NCBI GenBank assembly: GCA_039810605.1
Contig: JBDHXH010000130.1
Coordinates: forward strand, 1 to 5,052
Source: JAGPCH01 sp039810605
GTDB lineage: Bacteria; Bacteroidota; Ignavibacteria; Tepidaquicellales; Tepidaquicellaceae
DNA length: 5,052 nucleotides
Reading direction: 5' to 3'
Below the pieces are notes generated by a model. That model saw only the letters and a list, made by a program, of their open reading frames with translations, ran no database searches and was not told where the DNA came from. This document shows, piece by piece, positions 1 to 5,052 of this stretch. Position 1 is the first letter of the stretch. Each line of letters opens with the position of its first letter. A program made the translations under genes and the position numbers.

Positions 1-1052
1 CATCTAAAACATTCGGAATTCTCCCTGCAGTCCTTTTTACACTTGCCGCTGTCACAAGACCGGAAGGAGTATTGTTTTACCTGATTTACTTTTCAGATGC
101 AGTTGCTAACTTTATTAAAGATAAAGATGTTAAGCCCATTATTCTCAAGCTGATTTTAGCAATACTTGTTTTTTTAGTTCTGACACTTCCCTATTTTGTA
201 TTCTCATATACAATCAGCGGAAACTTCCTTCCGAATACATTCAGGGGTCAGGGAGGGGGCTTCAGTATAATCCCGGACTTTAATTACCTAAGGATAGCAG
301 TGATCTATTTCTTCCGTGATAACTTTGTTACAGCAGTATTGTATCTTTCCGGAATGATATTTTATTTCTTAAACTTCAGGAAGTATTTCGGCAAATTCAG
401 ATTAGTCAATGTCATGTTTCTCTGGATTGTAATGCTTCCTCTGGCATTTTCAATCTTCATTCCCAACTGGAGGCATCATGTAAGGTATCTAATTCCATTG
501 ATTCCATTTATAAATCTAATTTCAATTTATATCCTGTTTTCATTTTTGAAATTACCGTTAATGTCAGGATTAAGGAATTTCATCAGTAATCGGAAGTATG
601 CATTCAATCTGATTGTCTGCGTTTCATTTGTTTACTTCATTGTTTATGCGGTAGCCCTTGGAAAGAACACTGCCAACATTAATGATCAGCAGGTCAAACT
701 TGCGCACTGGGTTATTGACAATACCGGGAAGGATGAAACAATTGCACTGAATGATATTGGCGCAATAACGTTTCTTAGCAAGAGGAAAATCATTGACATG
801 GCAGGACTTGTGACACCGGAATTTCTGAAATTCAGGACTTATACTCTTAGCGATAATCTGGATTCAATGAATTATATATTAAAGAAAAATAATGTTAGTT
901 ATATTATTATTTATGATGATTGGTTCAAAGAATTTCTGAATAAATATAGAAACAACCTTACTTTTGTTACAAGCGCAGTACTTGAAGATAATACCATTTG
1001 CGGTGGTACTGAAATGAAGGTTTACAAAACAAATTTCCGAAAGAACGATTGA
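1..1052 (+). CDS. Polytopic membrane protein, GT-C glycosyltransferase-like, 5'-truncated
   Basis: Only the C-terminal 349 residues are present. The frame is open from position 3 with no stop, and the TTG at 72 lies inside a hydrophobic segment, so it is not the start. Visible in order: a membrane helix ending in TRPEG (residues 18-22), a helix around 45-68, a short PNTF motif (77-80) on the loop after it, several more helices, RYLIPLIP (about 161-168), a last helix around 200-220, then a soluble tail of about 125 residues. The tail begins AHWVIDNTGKDETIALND. The RPEG, PNT and R-Y-L-x-P pattern with a soluble tail is common in GT-C enzymes that take sugar from a polyprenyl phosphate and act at the outer face of the inner membrane. 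The catalytic acidic residues of GT-C enzymes lie in the first loop, which is missing here, so activity cannot be judged. Its stop overlaps the UbiA-type gene by four bases. Acceptor and sugar are unknown. Confidence 0.75.
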   Translation, partial: SKTFGILPAVLFTLAAVTRPEGVLFYLIYFSDAVANFIKDKDVKPIILKLILAILVFLVLTLPYFVFSYTISGNFLPNTFRGQGGGFSIIPDFNYLRIAVIYFFRDNFVTAVLYLSGMIFYFLNFRKYFGKFRLVNVMFLWIVMLPLAFSIFIPNWRHHVRYLIPLIPFINLISIYILFSFLKLPLMSGLRNFISNRKYAFNLIVCVSFVYFIVYAVALGKNTANINDQQVKLAHWVIDNTGKDETIALNDIGAITFLSKRKIIDMAGLVTPEFLKFRTYTLSDNLDSMNYILKKNNVSYIIIYDDWFKEFLNKYRNNLTFVTSAVLEDNTICGGTEMKVYKTNFRKND

Positions 1053-1939
1053 AGATACTCCATTACCTAAATCTCATTCGCCCCAAGCAATGGATTAAAA
1101 ATCTGTTTGTGTTTGCTCCTATCCTTTTTGCCGGTCGCATGATGGATGTTCCACTGCTTCTGACTACATTACTTGCATTCATTGCATTTTGCGGCGTCTC
1201 AAGCAGCGTCTATGTCCTCAATGATATAATAGATGTTGAATCCGATAGAGTCCACAAGAAAAAGCGTTATCGTCCCATTGCATCAGGTGAAGTTTCAATA
1301 GGCCGGGCAAGGGTTCTTTTCTTTCTCTTGCTTGCTGTCACCTGCCTTATATGCCTGCGTCTTACTCCGCTGTTTGCAGTTACAATTTTTCTTTACTTCA
1401 TAAACAACCTGCTCTATACATTTAAGATAAAGCATGTGGTATTGCTCGATGTTTTTTCGATTTCGCTCGGATTCATCCTTCGAGTTATCGGGGGCGCGGT
1501 GGCAATTGATGTTGGAGTCTCGAGCTGGATGATTATAACCACAATATTTATCTCACTGTTCCTGGGTATCTCCAAACGAAGGGCAGAGCTTTCGGGTCCG
1601 AACCAGGAAAACCTTGAGAAACAACGAAAGGTCTTGAGTGATTATGATGTTGTTTTTGTTGATCAACTCAACACTGTCGCAGCAACGGGAACAATACTTT
1701 CATACGCGCTCTATACAGTTTCTGAAAAAGCAATATCATCATTTCACTCTGATAAACTCATCTATACCACCCCGTTTGTCATATACGGAATCTTCCGGTA
1801 TCTCTATCTGCTACATCAGAAAAACATGGGTGAAAGTCCTACACAAATAGTTACGAAAGATCTTCCAATCATAGTCAACTCAATCCTTTGGGTAATAGCC
1901 TGCGCTTTAATTATTTACAAAAGTAAATTTGGTTTGTGA
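1049..1939 (+). CDS. UbiA-superfamily prenyltransferase, decaprenyl-phosphate phosphoribosyltransferase-like (DPPR synthase)
   Basis: A 296-residue integral membrane protein of the usual length for the family. The N-terminus carries RPKQWIKN (11-18), typical of the DPPR synthase branch. The first Asp-rich motif is NDIIDVESD (58-66, N58, D59, D62, D66), followed by RPIASG (75-80). The second motif is not DxxxD but YTFKIKHVVLLD (123-134), as in phosphoribosyl-transferring members rather than quinone- or heme-type UbiA. SKRRAEL (176-182) is also typical of this branch. Known family reaction: PRPP plus polyprenyl phosphate gives polyprenyl-phosphoryl-5-phosphoribose, the precursor of lipid-linked ribose and arabinose, at the inner membrane. 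The start is TTG at 1049, overlapping the previous stop (TTGA). The first ATG is at residue 31, after the conserved N-terminal motif, so it is too late. No HAD phosphatase domain is fused, so the 5-phosphate would be removed by a protein encoded elsewhere. Family is certain; the exact lipid and sugar are inferred. Confidence 0.9.
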   Translation: MKILHYLNLIRPKQWIKNLFVFAPILFAGRMMDVPLLLTTLLAFIAFCGVSSSVYVLNDIIDVESDRVHKKKRYRPIASGEVSIGRARVLFFLLLAVTCLICLRLTPLFAVTIFLYFINNLLYTFKIKHVVLLDVFSISLGFILRVIGGAVAIDVGVSSWMIITTIFISLFLGISKRRAELSGPNQENLEKQRKVLSDYDVVFVDQLNTVAATGTILSYALYTVSEKAISSFHSDKLIYTTPFVIYGIFRYLYLLHQKNMGESPTQIVTKDLPIIVNSILWVIACALIIYKSKFGL

Positions 1940-2863
1940 TTGCCTGCACAACTAAAAACTCCGCGCAGCAACAATTTTATAATTACTTACAAAGCTGAAT
2001 TAATTCTGCTCCTCGTGACTTTCTCGTGGGGAATGTCATTTCCTGCAATCAAGATTTCTTTACGGTTTGTTTCCCCTCTTCTGTTTGTGTTCATCAGATT
2101 TTTCATTACAACGGTCATCTTCTTTCTGCTTGTCAGGAAAAAACTTGACTTTTCCAATAGACAGGATATCCGCAACGGCTTTATACTTGGAATATTTCTG
2201 TTTCTCGGATTCGCATTTCAAACAATGGGGTTGAAATACACAACTTCGGCAAAGTCAGCTTTCATCACGGGAGTCAATCTTGTCTTCATTCCCTTTGTGC
2301 AGTATTTTATTATCCGGTCAAAACCAAAGAAAGAAAATCTGTTTGGCGGATTGATCGTAATAATTGGACTTTACATTTTATCCGAAGCATACATTTCAAT
2401 TCCGAATACCGGAGATTTTCTAACGCTGATTTGCGCAGTATCATTTGCGTTTCACATTGTCTTGCTTAATAAGTTTACTACTGAATTCAATTTCATTAAT
2501 CTTACTTTTGTGCAGTTCTTTGTAATGGCGCTTCTAAGCTTGTTCTTTTTTGCAGTATATGAAAATACTATTGCAGACGAGGCATTCATTAATTTGAATT
2601 CAGATCTCGTATGGTTGATTCTTTTTACATCAGTCTTTTCAACTCTGATTAGCATTTTCCTGGTCACCAAATATCAGCAGAGGACAACGCCGGTTCGTGC
2701 TGCCATTATATACAGCATGGAATCTATCTTTGCAGTCTTTTTTTCATTCTTAATGCTTGGGGATGTGTTAAACTTTCACCAAATTTTCGGAGCAGTGATA
2801 ATGTTCACAGGTCTTCTCATTTCGGAATTTTATGGCTTCATAAAAATCAAACTATTAAAATGA
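1940..2863 (+). CDS. EamA/DMT-superfamily transporter, ten membrane helices
   Basis: A 307-residue protein made almost wholly of hydrophobic helices, matching the two-repeat EamA architecture (two five-helix halves). The first half has the SWGMSFPAIKIS pattern in helix 1 (29-40) and the characteristic YTTSAKSAFITGVNLVFIPF stretch (100-119). The second half has MESIFAVFFSFLMLGD (260-275), the usual place of a GE pair, here GD, then a final helix with GAVIMFTGLLIS (284-295). Family members export amino acids, metabolites or drugs; the substrate cannot be read from sequence. The start is TTG at 1940, directly after the TGA of the preceding gene and in the same frame. The first ATG falls inside helix 1 (residue 32), so it is not the start. 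No Shine-Dalgarno sequence is visible, so translation probably depends on ribosomes finishing the upstream gene. Its place next to a lipid-linked sugar enzyme allows a speculative flippase role, since the DMT superfamily includes ArnE/ArnF. Confidence 0.88.
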   Translation: MPAQLKTPRSNNFIITYKAELILLLVTFSWGMSFPAIKISLRFVSPLLFVFIRFFITTVIFFLLVRKKLDFSNRQDIRNGFILGIFLFLGFAFQTMGLKYTTSAKSAFITGVNLVFIPFVQYFIIRSKPKKENLFGGLIVIIGLYILSEAYISIPNTGDFLTLICAVSFAFHIVLLNKFTTEFNFINLTFVQFFVMALLSLFFFAVYENTIADEAFINLNSDLVWLILFTSVFSTLISIFLVTKYQQRTTPVRAAIIYSMESIFAVFFSFLMLGDVLNFHQIFGAVIMFTGLLISEFYGFIKIKLLK

Positions 2864-3132
2864 AAATAAGCAGGCGTATTACGGTAAGCGGTTTGGTGCA
2901 GGGTGTGGGTTATAGATACTTTGCATATCGCACTGCAATGGAGTATGGTGTGAAAGGTTATGCTAAAAACTTATTCACTGGCGACGTGGAGATTGAAGCA
3001 GAAGGCGAAGCGGGATTAATGAACGATTTCATTCACGATCTGAAAATCGGTCCTCAAAAATCAAACGTTACTTCAATAGCAGTTGATGAACTTCCCTTTG
3101 AAAACAAATATAAAGATTTCTCCGTTTATTAA
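2860..3132 (+). CDS. acyP: Acylphosphatase
   Basis: A 90-residue cytosolic protein of the standard single-domain acylphosphatase size. It hydrolyses the carboxyl-phosphate bond of acyl phosphates such as carbamoyl phosphate, acetyl phosphate and 1,3-bisphosphoglycerate. The phosphate-binding loop is VSGLVQGVGYR (9-19), with the catalytic arginine at R19; GVGYR replaces the more common GVGFR. The catalytic asparagine is N37 in the YAKNL segment, where many members have WVRN. GDVEIEAEGE (41-50) and the later GP dipeptide (64-65) are also typical, and the chain ends with the usual F-x-V-type strand. The ATG at 2860 overlaps the stop of the transporter gene (ATGA), which points to coupled translation as the last gene of the operon. 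A functional link to the membrane genes upstream is not evident; acylphosphatases are often carried in unrelated operons. Confidence 0.93.
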   Translation: MKISRRITVSGLVQGVGYRYFAYRTAMEYGVKGYAKNLFTGDVEIEAEGEAGLMNDFIHDLKIGPQKSNVTSIAVDELPFENKYKDFSVY

Positions 3133-3163
3133 ATTCTTTCTTCTTTTTTTCGGAAATGAATTT
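3133..3163. other. Short convergent intergenic junction
   Basis: Thirty-one bases separate the stop of the acylphosphatase gene (plus strand) from the stop of the CCA-adding enzyme gene (minus strand). The plus strand is pyrimidine-rich, with a run of eight T at 3143-3150. A weak inverted repeat (GAATT-TTC-AATTC, 3158-3170) runs into the end of the CCA gene. Neither forms a convincing GC-rich stem followed by a T tract. Transcripts from both sides may therefore overlap here or end by a factor-dependent route. Confidence 0.5.
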
Positions 3164-4570
3164 TCAATTCTTGTTAAGAACGTCGTCCTTTATCTTCAGT
3201 AAATATTCCTTCGCCGCTTCATATTCATTTGGAATCTCACCGTCAAGAATTGCTTCCTCAATCTTGCTCTTTATGATGCCGACTTCACGCGAAGGCTTCA
3301 GCCCGCAAATTTCCATTATCTCCTCTCCCCTTACAGGCGATTGAAAATTTCGTAACCTGTCCTTCTCCTGCACTTCAAGGATTTTCTTTTCAACAATTTC
3401 ATAGTTCTCCATGATCTTGCTGATCTTTTCTGGATTCTTTGAAGTGATGTCCGCTCTGCAAAGTGTAAGCAAATCTTCAAGCTCTTCCCCTGCCTCCGCT
3501 GCAAGTCTTCTGACTGCGGAATCCGTTACTTCTTCCTTTGCAATCGGTATTGGTCTCAAATGCATTCTTACAAGCTTTTCAACATACGGAAGCTTTTGCA
3601 TGGGAAGTCGCAATCGCATGAAAATATTCTTCATCATCCTTGCTCCAAGCTCTTCATGTCCATGAAAAGTCCAGCCTGTTCCTTCCACAAATTTCTTTGT
3701 CTTTGGTTTTGCTATATCATGGACCAATGCCGAAAACCTTAGCCAAATGTTATTGGTTTTTATTGAAATATTATCAACAACTTTTAGCGTGTGATAGAAA
3801 ACATTCTTGTGATGATAATCATCTCTTTGTTCCACCCCGTCAAGTTTTGATATCTCCGGAAAGATGACTTCCATCACACCGCTCTTGTGAAGCAGTTCAA
3901 GTCCAATTGATGGCTTTGCAGAATTCAGTATAAGCAGGAATTCATTTGTTATTCTTTCCTGTGAAACCACTCCTTGTTCTCTAAGTCTTCCTTTCATTTC
4001 CTTTATCGCTTCAAATGTCTTTTCTTCAATCGAGAATCCTAATGACGTTGCAAATCTTATGGCACGCAGAATTCTCAACGGGTCATCATCAAATGTCTTT
4101 GCCGGATCAAGCGGTGTGCGGATAATCTTCTTTCCGATATCATTTATTCCACCGAAGATATCCATTAGTTCACCGCGATTAACTTTATTCAATCCGACTG
4201 CCATCGCATTGATTGTGAAATCTCTCCTTGATAAATCCTCCACTATACCGGCTCTCTCTACTTCCGGCTTCCTTGAACCTCGCGCATAGCTCTCCTTTCT
4301 CGCTGAAGCAAATTCAATTTTTAAATCATTAACACTTAACAGCGCAGTCTGAAATTTTCTATAAACTGCATCAAGTTGCTTTTGAAAATACTTTGCTGCC
4401 ATTTCCGCAAATCTGATGCCATCTCCTGCCACCATTATATCAATGTCCTTATCATCAATTCCGAGAATTGAGTCTCTTACATAACCGCCAACCACAAAGA
4501 TTTCAAAATCATTACTGTCAGCAAGATTTCCGAGTTCAACAAGCACCGGACTTGTTACAGCTATTTTCAT
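3164..4570 (-). CDS. cca: CCA tRNA nucleotidyltransferase (class II) with HD domain
   Basis: A complete 468-residue cytosolic enzyme that adds or repairs the 3'-terminal CCA of tRNAs from CTP and ATP without a template. The nucleotidyltransferase head has GGYVRD (28-33), the metal-binding D42-x-D44 in DKDIDIMV, EFASARKESY (86-95) with E86 a likely third acidic residue, RRDFTINAMA (115-124), and the nucleotide-recognition region DDDPLRILRAIRFA (161-174). The RNA-binding helical part follows (SQERITNEFL, 203-212). The HD phosphohydrolase domain shows H260, the H284-D285 pair in LVHDIAKPK, and H303/H305 in FHGHEE. In other bacteria such HD domains act as phosphodiesterase/phosphatase on tRNA ends. 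The start ATG at 4570 is fixed by an in-frame stop at 4595-4597, 24 bases upstream. No Shine-Dalgarno is seen. A poly(A) polymerase role is the main alternative, since the families share the head domain; the HD domain favours CCA addition. Confidence 0.92.
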   Translation of the reverse strand: MKIAVTSPVLVELGNLADSNDFEIFVVGGYVRDSILGIDDKDIDIMVAGDGIRFAEMAAKYFQKQLDAVYRKFQTALLSVNDLKIEFASARKESYARGSRKPEVERAGIVEDLSRRDFTINAMAVGLNKVNRGELMDIFGGINDIGKKIIRTPLDPAKTFDDDPLRILRAIRFATSLGFSIEEKTFEAIKEMKGRLREQGVVSQERITNEFLLILNSAKPSIGLELLHKSGVMEVIFPEISKLDGVEQRDDYHHKNVFYHTLKVVDNISIKTNNIWLRFSALVHDIAKPKTKKFVEGTGWTFHGHEELGARMMKNIFMRLRLPMQKLPYVEKLVRMHLRPIPIAKEEVTDSAVRRLAAEAGEELEDLLTLCRADITSKNPEKISKIMENYEIVEKKILEVQEKDRLRNFQSPVRGEEIMEICGLKPSREVGIIKSKIEEAILDGEIPNEYEAAKEYLLKIKDDVLNKN

Positions 4571-4660
4571 TTGTGAATTGATATGTTCAGGTAATTAAAA
4601 TATCAGGCAAGAATATTTTGAAGCACTTCCCTCTCATCTCCGACAAAAATTAATTCACAT

Positions 4661-4672
4661 CCGTCCAAACGG
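4661..4672. repeat. Small inverted repeat CCGT-N4-ACGG
   Basis: CCGTCCAAACGG has 4-bp arms around CCAA. The core CCGT...ACGG matches the centre of the perfect palindrome that begins 60 bases further on (CCGT-N5-ACGG at 4728-4740). AAACGGT occurs at 4667-4673 and again at 4735-4741, and inverted at 4727-4733. Alone this could be chance; the shared core is why it is listed. Confidence 0.3.
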
Positions 4673-4720
4673 TCTGATGAGATTCAATCAAGAAAGCAAC
4701 TTAACATTGCATCACCATCG

Positions 4721-4747
4721 GTCAAAACCGTTTAAAACGGTTTTGAC
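4721..4747. repeat. Perfect 27-bp palindrome / hairpin downstream of the phosphoesterase gene
   Basis: Arms GTCAAAACCGTTT and AAACGGTTTTGAC (13 bases each) flank one central A with no mismatch. As RNA, either strand forms a hairpin with a 10-bp stem below the AT-rich tip. It lies 26 bases past the stop of the minus-strand phosphoesterase gene, where a 3' terminator or message-stabilising stem would sit. However, no T tract follows on the minus-strand side; a run of seven T precedes the stem instead. A non-canonical terminator, a processed 3' end, a protein-binding operator for cca or a dispersed genomic palindrome all remain possible. Confidence 0.7.
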
Positions 4748-4773
4748 TTGCCGACTCGTGAAAAAAATTCTCT

Positions 4774-5052
4774 TCAAAAGGAAATCGTCTCGACTTTTAT
4801 CGAAGAATCAATATCATCTGCTCCGGGAATTGCAATAATATTGTAATACAATGTCTGATCATCATTAAGCGGCATTATGCTTGAAGAACTGTTCACAATC
4901 GTAACACCATTCATATTATAAATCTCGTTAACATGCGTATGCCCGCTCAATATCATACTGACGCCATTATCTCTGAATAATTTCAGGAGCTTTTTCTTGT
5001 TGTACAATTTCATTTTCCAGTTTATAGCCTTAAGCCAAATAGAGTGCGCAGG
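4774..5052 (-). CDS. Calcineurin-like metallophosphoesterase, C-terminal part
   Basis: The frame is open to the right window edge, giving the last 92 residues; the methionine at 5013 is internal, since coding continues upstream (PAHSIWLKAINWK precedes it). The clearest feature is SGHTHVNEIY, with G37-H38-T39-H40, the last metal-binding motif of binuclear metallophosphoesterases. It is preceded by a helix ending in a LFRDNGVSMIL strand, as the fold requires. H3 in PAHS may lie near the earlier histidine motif of the active site, but that cannot be settled. After GHTH the chain continues with an NGVTIVNSSSS strand and turn and an IIAIPG segment, typical of the family's closing sheet. The D-x-H, GD and GNH motifs would lie outside the window. 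The substrate is unknown: the family includes phosphodiesterases, nucleotidases and lipid A precursor hydrolases. It is read toward cca. Confidence 0.82.
   Translation of the reverse strand, partial: PAHSIWLKAINWKMKLYNKKKLLKLFRDNGVSMILSGHTHVNEIYNMNGVTIVNSSSSIMPLNDDQTLYYNIIAIPGADDIDSSIKVETISF

Larger units (their letters stand above)
4571..4773. other. 203-bp intergenic region between phosphoesterase and cca genes
   Basis: This is the only sizeable non-coding stretch. Both neighbours are on the minus strand, so it holds the 3' end of the phosphoesterase message and the 5' leader, and possibly the promoter, of cca. I see no open frame worth calling and no tRNA-like fold. The cca side (4571-4620) is AT-rich but lacks a clear -35/-10 pair: a TTGCCT on the minus strand at 4605-4610 has no good -10 partner 16-18 bases downstream. 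The phosphoesterase side holds the palindrome at 4721-4747 and a related inverted repeat at 4661-4672. Confidence 0.6.

Noticed and set aside
1937..1939. TGA read as a sense codon (alternative genetic code), which would fuse the UbiA-type and EamA proteins.
   Set aside because: TGA also ends the first gene, the transporter, the CCA enzyme and the phosphoesterase at sensible places, and tryptophan is encoded by TGG. The UbiA protein is of normal length at this stop.
1987..2670. Minus-strand open frames at 1987-2175 and 2452-2670.
   Set aside because: They lie inside the transporter gene on the opposite strand, have no family-like sequence, and look like shadows of a hydrophobic, T-rich coding strand.
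3143..3170. Bidirectional terminator between acyP and cca.
   Set aside because: The only stem is 5 bp of AT-only plus one G-C pair, and the T run lies before it on the plus strand, so it does not match a stem followed by a T tract.
3411..4289. Several plus-strand open frames of 60-84 residues.
   Set aside because: All are antisense to the CCA-adding enzyme, whose motifs cover the whole region; their translations are serine/cysteine-rich and low in complexity, as expected for antisense frames.
4582..4610. Sigma-70-like promoter for cca on the minus strand (TTGCCT with AACATA 17 bases on).
   Set aside because: The -10 hexamer matches TATAAT at only about two positions, and no Bacteroidota-type TAnnTTTG box is present, so no promoter is called.
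4661..4722. Hammerhead-ribozyme-like arrangement on the plus strand: CTGATGA (4674-4680), a tiny stem GAT-TCA-ATC, GAAA (4692-4695), a stem GCAA/TTGC (4696-4710), then ATC and ACC facing GGT.
   Set aside because: Two extra bases (AA) separate the second stem from GAAA, and an extra A precedes the cleavage-site UC; both break the conserved core. Stems are only 3-4 bp, and both flanking genes are on the other strand. CTGATGA is expected about once in this much sequence by chance.

Overview
The window comes from an AT-rich bacterial genome. Gene packing is tight, start codons lack Shine-Dalgarno sequences, and two genes start with TTG. Together with the protein style (a class II CCA-adding enzyme with an HD domain, a stand-alone UbiA-type phosphoribosyltransferase), this suggests the Bacteroidota/Chlorobi/Ignavibacteria side of the tree. 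That is an impression from the sequence, not a database result. TGA is an ordinary stop here and all tryptophans are TGG.

Left part (1-3132, plus strand): a compact four-gene operon with no intergenic DNA. It holds (i) the C-terminal 349 residues of a polytopic membrane protein resembling GT-C glycosyltransferases, (ii) a UbiA-superfamily enzyme resembling decaprenyl-phosphate phosphoribosyltransferase (DPPR synthase), (iii) a ten-helix EamA/DMT-superfamily transporter, and (iv) a small acylphosphatase. The junctions are a TTGA overlap, a TGA directly followed by TTG in the same frame, and an ATGA overlap, so translation is probably coupled throughout.

Right part (3164-5052, minus strand): two genes convergent to the operon. 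A metallophosphoesterase, of which only the C-terminal 92 residues are in the window, is followed by a complete 468-residue CCA tRNA nucleotidyltransferase with an HD domain. The 203-base gap between them contains a perfect 27-bp palindrome and a weaker related inverted repeat. The convergent junction (3133-3163) is only 31 bases and has no strong terminator.

How the genes may work together: DPPR synthase attaches phosphoribose to a polyprenyl phosphate, and GT-C enzymes use polyprenyl-phospho-sugars as donors outside the inner membrane. A GT-C-like gene overlapping a DPPR synthase gene recalls the mycobacterial Rv3805c (aftB)-Rv3806c pair. The most interesting reading is a lipid-linked pentose glycosylation module in a non-actinobacterium, with the EamA protein as a speculative flippase. 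The acylphosphatase, CCA enzyme and phosphoesterase look like ordinary housekeeping genes. I found no RNA gene, CRISPR array, insertion sequence or phage feature.
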